Shown here: positions 1 through 6,536 of the stretch, in pieces
Layout of the letters: each line of letters opens with the position of its first letter
How positions within the stretch are numbered: position 1 is the stretch's first letter
NCBI GenBank assembly: GCA_026417715.1
Contig: JAOACU010000019.1
Location: 1-17,559 of the forward strand
Direction of reading: 5' to 3'
Source of the DNA: Anaerolineae bacterium
Lineage (GTDB): Bacteria > Chloroflexota > Anaerolineae > UBA4142
Length of the DNA: 17,559 nt
Notes under the pieces: model-generated
Databases searched by the model: none
Told to the model about the DNA's origin: nothing
The model's input: only the letters and a program-made list of their open reading frames with translations
Made by a program: the position numbers and the translations under genes

Positions 1-2
1 TC

Positions 3-2048
3 CAACATCTGCTCAACATCGTGACGCGCACGCTGCGCGCTGAGCATGCCGATTTCTTTCGCTACGATGCAACGACGCGCACTCTACGTCTTGACAGTGC
101 CAGTGGCTATGCCGATGAATTTCTGGCTCGGTTACGCGAACACGTCTTTGTCGAAGGCGACGCGCGCGGTTTGGTGGGGCTTGTTGCCGCCGAACGCACA
201 CCGCTCTATCTTCCAAACGTCCTGGAGGACTCGCGCTATATCATCTTTGATCCCAGCATTCGTTCGGCGCTGTGGGTACCTGTGGAACACGCTGAGCAAT
301 TGTATGGCGTGCTCACCGTCGTCAGTGAACGTGAAAATGCCTTTAGCGAAACCGATCAACGCCTTGCCGTTCTGTTCGCCAATCAAGTGGCAGTAGCGCT
401 CGAACGCGCGCTCTTGTTTCAAGTCGAACAAATACGCCGAGCCGAAATCAGCGCGCTATACGATCTGGCGCGTAAACTGGCAGACACTGACAACGTCGAG
501 AGTGTCTGTAACTTGGTGGTCCAACACGCCATCACCACATTACCTATCGCGTTTGCACGCCTTGCGCTCCTTGAGAACAACACTCTCGTGGTATGCGCTC
601 ATCAAGCGATGGGTGCGTTACCCACTCCTGCCGTTCCGCGCGAACGCATACCACTTGCTCATTTGCCTTACTGCAGAGCGATACTGGAACAACCACAACC
701 GCGCCTATTGCGCGCAGAGGATTCGCGTCCAAGTGCCATCGAACGCGCGTGGCTCGGCTTGGATGTGGTAGCGGCACTCTACAGTGTCCCTCTCTATGCT
801 GAAGGACAGCCCGTCGGTCTGTTACTGTTGGGCGTGCAAAATCCTGCCGAGCAACCACCACTTGGCATCGAACTGCTACAACGCGCGCGCAGCATTGGGG
901 ATCAAGCCGCCAGTGCGATTCGTCGCGCGAAATTACGTGAGCAAACCGAACAGCGGCTTCGTCAGGTCCAAGCCCTGCACACGATTGATGTGACGATCAG
1001 TGCAAGTATGGATGTAAACACCACACTCCAGATTCTTCTCCCCACCTTGCTCGCACAACTTCAAGCCGATGCGGTTGCCCTCCTCCTCTTCAATCCTTCG
1101 ACCCACACACTGACCTACTTGGCGGGACGTGGCTTTCGTTCGCGCGCTATCGAACAAAGTACGCTTGGTGTGGGGAAAGAGTGTGCTGGACGCGCCGTGC
1201 TCGAACGCAAAACGATTAGCGAACCCAATCTGTCAGCCCATCTTGCCAACTTGCAAAGACGCTTTTTGGTAACTGAAGAAAAATTCGTGAGTTGTGTCTG
1301 CGCGCCGCTGATGGCAAAAGGACAAATCAAAGGAGTCTTGGAATTTTTCTTCCGCACACCGTTCACTCCGACGCAAGAGTGGCAGCAAATCTTGGAGGCG
1401 TTCAGTGTGCAAGCGGCACTGGCTCTAGACAATGCCGAATTGTTCCGCAACCTCCAACGCGCCCATACCGAACTTTCTCTCTCGTACGAGGCAATGATCG
1501 AGGGGTGGGCACGCACGATCGAAGTGCACGAACAAGTTCCGGCGGGTCACAATCGTCGTGTCGCCGATTGGGCATCCCGCGTGGCGCGCGCGCTTGGCGT
1601 TCCGGCGCCCCAACTGCAACAGATTCGCTACGGTGCCTTGTTGCATAACCTTGAGTACGCCTTTCTGCCGCCTACCCTGCATCGCCACGAAGAGTGTACT
1701 GAAAATAAAGCCGAGTTAGTGCAACACTCACTCCCTCAAGTGTATGAACTCTTGTCTTCCCATCCAGTATTACGTCCGTTGTTAGAAATTCCGTATAGTT
1801 ACCATGAAAATTGGGACGGTAGTGGTTATCCGCGCGGATTACGCGGGGAGCAAATTCCGCTCGGCGCACGCATCGTCGCGGTGGTAGATACGTGGGAACA
1901 TATTTGGGCTTGTTCAGACGAACAGGTCACGCCTCAGAGCGCGCGCGACTGTTTGCTGTCTCTCAGCGGCACCCGTCTCGATCCACACATCGTGCGCGTG
2001 TTCTTGCAATTGGCAGAGACCTCGGAGGAAAACGCGTCAACGATGTAG
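3..2048 (+). CDS. Multi-GAF sensor protein with degenerate HD-GYP domain (5' end outside window)
   Basis: Probable signalling protein, cut by the left edge. The reading frame is open to base 3, and the codons before the first possible start (GTG at 21) read QHLLNI, which continues a GAF-domain helix, so the true start lies outside. From the GTG there are 675 codons. Three GAF-type sensory domains fill roughly residues 1-130, 145-300 and 315-475, joined by helical linkers. An HD-GYP-like domain covers about 490-670. Its GYP part is well kept (ENWDGSGYPRG near residue 595, GEQIPLGARI after it). The HD part is not: the usual HDIGK reads HNLEY near residue 541, and the usual HHE reads YHE. In the family, HD-GYP domains hydrolyse cyclic di-GMP at a di-metal centre. 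Loss of the HD aspartate and one histidine suggests a regulatory or inactive domain. No transmembrane segment is visible in this part. The domain call is firm; the activity is doubtful. Confidence 0.9.
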   Translation, partial: QHLLNIVTRTLRAEHADFFRYDATTRTLRLDSASGYADEFLARLREHVFVEGDARGLVGLVAAERTPLYLPNVLEDSRYIIFDPSIRSALWVPVEHAEQLYGVLTVVSERENAFSETDQRLAVLFANQVAVALERALLFQVEQIRRAEISALYDLARKLADTDNVESVCNLVVQHAITTLPIAFARLALLENNTLVVCAHQAMGALPTPAVPRERIPLAHLPYCRAILEQPQPRLLRAEDSRPSAIERAWLGLDVVAALYSVPLYAEGQPVGLLLLGVQNPAEQPPLGIELLQRARSIGDQAASAIRRAKLREQTEQRLRQVQALHTIDVTISASMDVNTTLQILLPTLLAQLQADAVALLLFNPSTHTLTYLAGRGFRSRAIEQSTLGVGKECAGRAVLERKTISEPNLSAHLANLQRRFLVTEEKFVSCVCAPLMAKGQIKGVLEFFFRTPFTPTQEWQQILEAFSVQAALALDNAELFRNLQRAHTELSLSYEAMIEGWARTIEVHEQVPAGHNRRVADWASRVARALGVPAPQLQQIRYGALLHNLEYAFLPPTLHRHEECTENKAELVQHSLPQVYELLSSHPVLRPLLEIPYSYHENWDGSGYPRGLRGEQIPLGARIVAVVDTWEHIWACSDEQVTPQSARDCLLSLSGTRLDPHIVRVFLQLAETSEENASTM

Positions 2049-2276
2049 AAGGCGCGGAAGAAGGCACAAGAGAGCGGAGAAGGCGTGAGAAGGCGGAGAA
2101 GGCGGGAGAAGGCGCGAGAAGGCGGAAGAGGGCGTAGAAGGCAGGAGAAGGCGGTCGCCCTCTACGCCCTCTAACGCCCTCTTCCCCCTCTACGCCCTCT
2201 TTGCCCTCTTCGCCCTCTTAACGCCCTCTTTGCCCTCTTCCCCATCTACGCCCTCTAACGCCCTCTTCGCCCTCTA
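2048..2276. repeat. GA-rich / CT-rich inverted short-word array
   Basis: Bases 2048 to about 2152 are repeats of words like AGAAGGCGG (period 9-10). From 2155 to 2276 the strand switches to repeats of CGCCCTCTA/CGCCCTCTTT. The two halves are approximately complementary (GAAGGCG against CGCCCTC), so a long imperfect hairpin is possible on either strand. The array begins at the stop codon of the GAF/HD-GYP gene and ends about 25 bases before the promoter of the next gene. It contains no credible ORF. It may act as a transcription block between the two genes, but this is inference. Confidence 0.85.
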
Positions 2277-2299
2277 GACCCCCAACCTTATGCTAACGT

Positions 2300-2327
2300 T
2301 TGCATTTTTCGGCAATTGGAATACAAT
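2300..2327 (+). promoter_or_regulatory. Sigma-70-type promoter for the DUF47 gene
   Basis: TTGCAT at 2300-2305 and TACAAT at 2322-2327 are separated by 16 bases, each close to consensus. Transcription would start near 2334, about 25 bases before the ATG at 2359. It lies just after the CT-rich array, so the array is probably not in this transcript. Confidence 0.6.
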
Positions 2328-2358
2328 GGTTGCACTTTTTATCGCAGGAGAAAGCGTT

Positions 2359-2985
2359 ATGGGTTTTCCTAATCCGTTTCGATCCAAAGAAAAAGATTTT
2401 CTCAAAGCCCTAAGTGAACAAGCATTGAAAACGCGTGAGGGATTGGAAGCACTCGAAGCATATTTGAAGACTGGCGATGAAACCTATGCCAAGCGCGTTC
2501 AAGCCATCGAAAAAGAAGCGGACGAATTACGGCGTATCTTGATTGACGATTTGAATCATACCTTTGTGACACCGATTGATCGCGAAGACTTGTTCGCCCT
2601 CTCGCGCACGATTGACGATGTGTTGGATTACGGCTACACCACCTTGGATGAAATGGTAATGCTGGGCGTCAAACCCACACCGCATATGTTGACGATGGTC
2701 TCTATCTTGCGTGAAGCCGCCGAAGAATTGTATCTGGGTGTCGTGCAGTTGAAGGCACATCCCCAAGTGGCTCTCGATCACGCCACACGCGCCAAAGCGT
2801 TGGAGAATCGCGCGGAAACGATTTACCGCACGGCGATCTGCGACTTGTTCAAAGAACCCAAAACCTTGGACGACATCATCGAAATTCTCAAGATGCGCGA
2901 ACTCTATCGCCACCTCTCCAATGCCGCCGATCGAGGTGACGAAGCCGCCAACATCATCGGCGACATTGTGGTCAAGATGACCTAA
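2359..2985 (+). CDS. DUF47 / PhoU-like protein (phosphate-transport accessory family)
   Basis: 208 residues, all-helical, typical length for the DUF47 (TIGR00153-type) family of PhoU-like proteins. Recognisable features are the N-terminal NPFRSKEKDF, EADELRR with DLNHTFVTPIDREDLFALS at about residues 54-85 (the metal-binding/PhoU-like signature), and a C-terminal RELYRHLSNAADRGDEAANI block. The open frame extends upstream, but the ATG at 2359 is chosen because CAGGAG at 2345-2350 sits 8 bases before it and the protein then begins in family style. Members often sit beside a PiT-type phosphate permease and are thought to modulate it. No permease is visible here, so the partner must be elsewhere or absent. 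The gene converges on the 99-residue gene, with a shared hairpin between them. Confidence 0.9.
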   Translation: MGFPNPFRSKEKDFLKALSEQALKTREGLEALEAYLKTGDETYAKRVQAIEKEADELRRILIDDLNHTFVTPIDREDLFALSRTIDDVLDYGYTTLDEMVMLGVKPTPHMLTMVSILREAAEELYLGVVQLKAHPQVALDHATRAKALENRAETIYRTAICDLFKEPKTLDDIIEILKMRELYRHLSNAADRGDEAANIIGDIVVKMT

Positions 2986-2995
2986 CCCAACAAAC

Positions 2996-3026
2996 AAGAC
3001 CCGCTGGTGGTTAGCCAGCGGGTCTT
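2996..3026. terminator. Bidirectional hairpin terminator between convergent genes
   Basis: Perfect 12-bp stem (AAGACCCGCTGG, then a 7-base loop, then its complement) lying 10 bases after the DUF47 stop and overlapping the stop of the minus-strand 99-residue gene. On the minus strand the stem is followed by TTGTTTGTT, a fair U-rich tract. On the plus strand the following bases are AAAA, so termination in that direction is weaker. Confidence 0.75.
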
Positions 3027-3324
3027 AAAATTGAAAGCCCGGCTCGTACGGGACGACGCGACGCGTGTAATCGGTCACATACTCTTTCAAGCGCGCTTCG
3101 ATGTTTTGCCACCGCTTGTCTTGAAGCGCGTTCCGCATCACTCCATCCTCCGCGATGAAAACGAGCAGGCGCGCCGGATAATCGCCATACGCGGTGTGCC
3201 ACACTCCCGCATTCTCCAACCCCAAATTTTGCATCGTTGGCATAAAAACGTTCATCATAAATTGCATATACTCTTCTTGCATTTCAGATATAACGTTATA
3301 CGTCAAAAGCATTGTCGAACGCAC
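3025..3324 (-). CDS. 99-residue conserved-looking small protein, function unknown
   Basis: 99 residues beginning at GTG 3324. The GTG is preferred over the ATG four codons in (3312) because AGGAGG (3330-3335) is 5 bases from the GTG but 17 from the ATG. The sequence alternates beta-like and helical stretches (LLTYNVISEM, QFMMNVFMPTM, AGVWHTAYGDYPARLLVFIAE, RLKEYVTDYTRRVVPYEPGFQF). This pattern recalls small dimeric alpha-beta-barrel proteins of the NIPSNAP/EthD kind, but I cannot assign a family with certainty. The gene follows the glycerate kinase after 9 bases, with its Shine-Dalgarno sequence overlapping the kinase stop codon, so the two are almost surely co-translated. A role linked to that kinase is possible but unproven. 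Confidence 0.75.
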   Translation of the reverse strand: MRSTMLLTYNVISEMQEEYMQFMMNVFMPTMQNLGLENAGVWHTAYGDYPARLLVFIAEDGVMRNALQDKRWQNIEARLKEYVTDYTRRVVPYEPGFQF

Positions 3325-3329
3325 ACCCG

Positions 3330-3335
3330 CCTCCT
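3330..3335 (-). promoter_or_regulatory. Shine-Dalgarno deciding the GTG start of the 99-residue gene
   Basis: AGGAGG on the minus strand, 5 bases before GTG 3324 and overlapping the upstream TAG stop codon (3336-3334). The arrangement implies termination-reinitiation coupling. Confidence 0.75.
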
Positions 3336-4662
3336 AGTCCACCATCAAGATTGTCACATCACCCACATTCGTCCCTGTGGGACCTGTGATCAGCAAATCG
3401 CCAAGTGGTTGAAAAAAGTGGTACGCGTCATTGTTGGCAAGGAACGCGCGCGCATCCAACCCCAGATGTGTTGCACGCGCAACGGTCTCACTATCCGCGA
3501 TTGCGCCAGCGGCATCGGTGGGACCATCGGTGCCGTCCGTGCCACCACTCAACACAACGACGCGCGACATTCCCGCGATTTCGATTGCCGCCGCTAGCGC
3601 AATTTCTTGATTGCGCCCACCTTTGCCTTTGCCGCGCAAGGTCACTGTTGTTTCACCACCACAAATGACGCACGCGGGCTTTGCCACCGGACGATTCGAG
3701 GTGACGATTTCGCGCGCAATCGCCGCGAGAAACTTGGCAAACTCGCGCGCTTCGCCTTGCACGAACGATGAGAGCAACAAGGTGTTGTACCCCAACTCGC
3801 GCGCGCGTTGCACCGCCGCGTCACATGCCATCGTCAAATCGGCAATGACGACGTTGTGCACGCGCGCAAACAGCGGATCGCCGAGTTTGGGGGTATCGGG
3901 AATTTCGCCGCGCGCGCCACGTTCGATATGCGTGACAATCGCTTCAGGAATTTGCGCGCGCAACGCGTAACGTTCGATGACTGCCAGCGCGTCTGCAAAC
4001 GTCGTCGAGTCGGGCGCGGTAGGACCAGAAGCGATCGTATCCAACGGTGAACCCAGCACATCGGAGAGAATCAGTGCGATGATCTGTGCGCCGCGCGCGC
4101 GCCGCGCGAGTTGTCCGCCTTTCACCTGCGAGATGTGTTTACGCAAGGTGTTGATCTCGTTGATGGTGGCGCCGCAACGCAACAGCGCATCGGTCATTGC
4201 ACGCAAATCGGCAAGCGAAATGCCGGGCACGGGTAATTCAAGCAACGCCGAACCGCCACCCGAAACGAGCACGAGGATCAAATCGTTTTCGGTGGCACGA
4301 TCCAAAATTTCCAAGATGTGCCGCGTGCCTTCGAGTGAATTCTCGTCCAGCAAGGGATGACCGGCTTCGTGCAGGTGAATCTTGTTCGTCGTGAGTGGTA
4401 CAGTGTGACCGTACTTGACAGTGACCCACCCGCGCGTCAAAAAATCGCCAAGAATTTCTTCTACTGCGCGCGCCATCGTGGCACTGGCTTTGCCAAAACC
4501 AATCACGCACACGTTCGACACGCGCGCCAAATCGTACTCGCGGTCTTGCACGCGCAAGCGTGTGCCATTGCGTTGCATTGCGCGATGTATCGCTTGGCTC
4601 GGGTCAGCCGCCCGCAGCGCGGCTTGGAAAATGGTATGAGCAGATGTGCGAGAATTTGACAT
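3334..4662 (-). CDS. gckA: Glycerate 2-kinase (GckA, DUF4147/MOFRL family)
   Basis: 442 residues, full length for the GckA/TtuD type of glycerate kinase, which phosphorylates D-glycerate to 2-phosphoglycerate with ATP and feeds serine, glyoxylate or tartronate carbon into glycolysis. Seen in order: GFGKAS (55-60), VSGGGSALLE (133-142), LRKHISQVKGG (173-183), SDVLGSPLDTIASGPTAPD (200-218) in the N-terminal DUF4147 domain; then GGETTV (335-340), GKGKGGRNQE (344-353), SGGTDGTDGPTDAAGA (372-387) and TGPTGTNVGD (427-436) in the MOFRL domain. All expected glycine-rich motifs are intact. Start ATG at 4662; its Shine-Dalgarno sequence is weak, as only GAGTAATTGG precedes it. A short-leader promoter is proposed at 4708-4680. 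The ATG overlaps the -35 box of the oppositely oriented small RNA. No other carbon-pathway gene is adjacent. Confidence 0.95.
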   Translation of the reverse strand: MSNSRTSAHTIFQAALRAADPSQAIHRAMQRNGTRLRVQDREYDLARVSNVCVIGFGKASATMARAVEEILGDFLTRGWVTVKYGHTVPLTTNKIHLHEAGHPLLDENSLEGTRHILEILDRATENDLILVLVSGGGSALLELPVPGISLADLRAMTDALLRCGATINEINTLRKHISQVKGGQLARRARGAQIIALILSDVLGSPLDTIASGPTAPDSTTFADALAVIERYALRAQIPEAIVTHIERGARGEIPDTPKLGDPLFARVHNVVIADLTMACDAAVQRARELGYNTLLLSSFVQGEAREFAKFLAAIAREIVTSNRPVAKPACVICGGETTVTLRGKGKGGRNQEIALAAAIEIAGMSRVVVLSGGTDGTDGPTDAAGAIADSETVARATHLGLDARAFLANNDAYHFFQPLGDLLITGPTGTNVGDVTILMVD

Positions 4663-4684
4663 ACCAATTACTCTATGTTAAGAT
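4656..4684 (+). promoter_or_regulatory. Near-consensus sigma-70 promoter of the small RNA
   Basis: TTGACA (4656-4661), a 17-base spacer, then TAAGAT (4679-4684). The -35 box is perfect and the -10 box has 4 or 5 of 6 positions depending on weighting. The predicted start is A4691, exactly at the foot of the closing stem of the RNA that follows. No ORF on this strand could use it. The -35 overlaps the start codon of glycerate kinase on the other strand. Confidence 0.75.
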
Positions 4685-4708
4685 AAATTCAGCCGGGTGA
4701 CTTGGCAA
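4680..4708 (-). promoter_or_regulatory. Possible promoter of glycerate kinase, overlapping the small-RNA promoter
   Basis: On the minus strand TTGCCA (4708-4703), a 17-base spacer, and TATCTT (4685-4680). The predicted start is near 4673, giving a leader of only about 10 bases before the ATG at 4662. Its -10 box occupies the same bases as the -10 box of the plus-strand promoter, so only one polymerase could open the site at a time. It is weaker than the opposing promoter. Confidence 0.5.
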
Positions 4709-4807
4709 TTCCTATCCTTGACCGGACGGTTGAGCCAAGGTCTGGTTCTTGATGGCGTTGACCTGTGGTGAACAGCGAGCCATCAGAATCCTCCCGGTTT
4801 TTATTTT
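4691..4807 (+). ncRNA. Unidentified structured small RNA, three-way junction, about 115 nt
   Basis: No gene is visible here, but almost every base pairs into one fold. P1 joins 4691-4697 (AGCCGGG) to 4793-4799, so the 5' and 3' ends close on each other. P2 joins 4701-4706 (CTTGGC) to 4734-4739 and carries a 6-bp inner hairpin, 4718-4723 with 4728-4733 (loop GGAC), plus an 11-base bulge at 4707-4717. P3 runs from 4744-4748 with 4786-4791 through 4750-4756 (TGATGGC) with 4779-4785 to an apical stem CTGT/ACAG (4763-4766 with 4772-4775, loop GGTGA). The RNA starts 7 bases after a near-consensus -10 box and ends in TTTTTATTTT (4798-4807), so promoter, body and terminator fit together. It lacks the GGAAGGAAGCAGCC core of SRP RNA and the long bubbled rod of 6S RNA. 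I do not recognise the family. A minus-strand leader reading is possible but explains neither the promoter nor the U-tract. Confidence 0.7.
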
Positions 4808-5250
4808 AACAGTGCCAGCAAATCCCGCGCGCGCACCTTGCGATTGGCTTGCTCCTCATTCCGAAAAACAGCCAGGGCTTTTTGATGTGCGCGCGAACGC
4901 TTGCCCACCCTCCGAAAAATAATTCTCTCAGGAGAAAATGTCGGGACAAGTTTCCTGATGTGTTGTATCAGCCAGCCGCGAATCTCCGTCTCGCGACCAG
5001 GGTACTCGGGATCAATTTCAACTAAACTGATTTGATTGAGATGGTTCTTAATCAGCAAGAACAGTGCGGCAGCGAATAATCGCTGATACAACATCTTGGC
5101 ATTCTTACCACGCCCTCTCCACTCCTTTAAGCACGCACGTTTTTCAACTGCCAAGATCAATAGCGCAAATTCTTCATCGTTCGAGAATGCCAAAACGGTG
5201 TTCGATTGCGTGTGCTCAATTTTGCCGCTTTGGTCTATTTCGATTCGCAT
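4801..5250 (-). CDS. 149-residue protein of unknown function, coupled to the glycosyltransferase
   Basis: 149 residues, soluble and basic in its last third. It begins MRIEIDQSGKIEHT and a DUF-like core follows: FSNDEEFALLILAVEKR, a helical LFAAALFLLIKNHLNQISLVEID stretch, then PEYPGRETEIRGWLIQHIRK, RIIFRRVGKRSRAHQKA and a C-terminal VRARDLLALL. I have an impression of a small uncharacterised family with this D-EYPG / GK-S-AH pattern, but no name. Its ATG (5250) overlaps the TGA of the glycosyltransferase by one base (TGATG), so it is translated by coupling. Its stop (4801-4803) falls inside the U-tract of the small RNA on the other strand, so read-through mRNA would be antisense to that RNA. 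Confidence 0.75.
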   Translation of the reverse strand: MRIEIDQSGKIEHTQSNTVLAFSNDEEFALLILAVEKRACLKEWRGRGKNAKMLYQRLFAAALFLLIKNHLNQISLVEIDPEYPGRETEIRGWLIQHIRKLVPTFSPERIIFRRVGKRSRAHQKALAVFRNEEQANRKVRARDLLALLK

Positions 5251-6452
5251 CAGATCATCAAACTTTTGATCACTTGGTCATACACACGTTCAATTTCGTG
5301 TCCCGCGCGTTCCCACGAAAACAATTGTTGCGCGCGTCGGCGTAATGCCTCGCCAATTTCACGCGCGCGCGCAGAATCATCCAGCAACGCTTGAATCTGT
5401 GCGGCAAACGCGTGCGCATCGCCCAGCGGCGCGTACACCCCATACTCCCCCAGATACTCGCGCATTACGGGAATATCGAACGCGACGACGGGTAGCCCCA
5501 GTGCCATATAATTCAACACCTTACCCGCCGCTTCGGTCGCGCTCATTTTGGGTTCAAGCGCAAGTTCCCCCAGCGACAACCACACGGGCACGTCCTCGTA
5601 TGGAATTCGTCCGGGAAATGTGACGCGTTCGGCGATGCCCAAGTCGCGCGCGAGCGTGCGATAGCGTTCGATATTGGGAAAACCGATGATGACGAAATGC
5701 GCATCGGTGCCGCGCGCAAGCACGTGCGCCGCCGCGCGCAACATCACACTCGTCCCGCGATACTCGTCGAGCAAACCGATGTAAACAATCACGCGCCGCG
5801 ACAGCGGAATCCCCAAGCGCGCGCGCAACACCTCGACGCGTTCCGCCAGATCGGGCGATTCGACCGGGACAAAAGTATCGGCATCCACACAATCGGAGAG
5901 GACGATAATTTTTGCGGGCGGGACGCGAAACTCGTTAACCAGAAGATGCGCCGCGTTGCGCGAACTCGTCAAAATCATTTGAGGCATCTGAACGATGCGC
6001 GCTTCCATCCAATACGCGAGTCGAAACAACAAGCCGTTCGGCGCGATAAAACGATGATCTACCAACTCGCTGGTGAGACTGCCTTGCATATCGAAGACGA
6101 GGGGGACGCGCACGAGGCGTTGAATCGCCGCGCCAATCAGCGCACCTTCGTGCAAGTGCGCGTGAATCACATCAGGGCGAAAACGCAACGCCACTTGGAG
6201 CGTTTTCAAAGTGAGGAGCACATCGAGGAGTAGTTTCGAGCGCGCGGGTCCGACTTCGTGACGCGGACGAAAAGGAATCGGTAACGCGCGCTCGATGTCG
6301 AGTTCGGGCAGATTGCGTCCCAGCGGATATGTCACAATCTTGACGCGATGCCCGAACTTTTGCAGAACGCGCGTCTCTTCCAAAATGCGGACGTGACAAC
6401 CATAGTCGAGGAAAAACGACGTGGGTGCAATCATCAACACGCGGTAGGGCAA
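5250..6452 (-). CDS. Family 4 (GT-B) glycosyltransferase
   Basis: 400 residues, normal GT4 length. The N-terminal Rossmann half starts RVLMIAPTSFFLDYGCHVRI, with a DVIHAHLHEGALIG acceptor-side loop (about 94-107). The C-terminal half has VIVYIGLLDEYRGT (221-234), FVIIGFP (253-259), VTFPGRIPYEDVP (277-289) and the donor-binding block EPKMSATEAAGKVLNYMA (300-317). There the usual GKxLEYMA reads GKVLNYMA, so the second glutamate of the classical EX7E motif is missing, as in some GT4 members. It probably moves an activated sugar onto a lipid or cell-surface glycan; donor and acceptor cannot be read. The start is TTG at 6452: GAGG lies 6 bases upstream, and the alternative ATG is 6 codons inside the first beta strand. 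It overlaps the next gene by one base. Confidence 0.9.
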   Translation of the reverse strand: MPYRVLMIAPTSFFLDYGCHVRILEETRVLQKFGHRVKIVTYPLGRNLPELDIERALPIPFRPRHEVGPARSKLLLDVLLTLKTLQVALRFRPDVIHAHLHEGALIGAAIQRLVRVPLVFDMQGSLTSELVDHRFIAPNGLLFRLAYWMEARIVQMPQMILTSSRNAAHLLVNEFRVPPAKIIVLSDCVDADTFVPVESPDLAERVEVLRARLGIPLSRRVIVYIGLLDEYRGTSVMLRAAAHVLARGTDAHFVIIGFPNIERYRTLARDLGIAERVTFPGRIPYEDVPVWLSLGELALEPKMSATEAAGKVLNYMALGLPVVAFDIPVMREYLGEYGVYAPLGDAHAFAAQIQALLDDSARAREIGEALRRRAQQLFSWERAGHEIERVYDQVIKSLMI

Positions 6453-6476
6453 TGTTTTCCTCTGGTCAGAATCTTT

Positions 6477-6536
6477 CCACGAAAGACACGAAGACCACGA
6501 AGAAAAAATTTGTGTCTTTTCGTGTTACTTGGTGGA
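6477..6536. repeat. CACGAAGAC-type word array with inverted partner
   Basis: Words CACGAAAGA, CACGAAGAC and CACGAAGAA (period 9) at 6478-6504 are followed after an A/T stretch by GTGTCTTTTCGTG and a final GGTGG, partly complementary to them. The element occupies the space between the stop codon of the TyrA-like gene (6539-6537) and the ribosome-binding site of the glycosyltransferase, so read-through mRNA would carry a hairpin here. Confidence 0.75.

Noticed and set aside
1892..2137. 81-codon plus-strand open frame running into the GA-rich array
   Set aside because: Overlaps the HD-GYP gene in another frame and ends in Arg/Gly/Glu repeats translated from the array.
3007..3597. 196-codon plus-strand open frame
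   Set aside because: Antisense to glycerate kinase and the 99-residue gene, and begins inside the terminator hairpin.
4663..4800. Riboswitch leader for glycerate kinase on the minus strand
   Set aside because: The stems exist on both strands, but the near-consensus promoter and the U-tract fit only the plus strand, and no known aptamer core was recognised. It remains a weaker alternative.
4691..4807. SRP (4.5S) or 6S RNA
   Set aside because: Length and end-pairing are suggestive, but the SRP GGAAGGAAGCAGCC core is missing, and the fold is a three-way junction, not a long rod.
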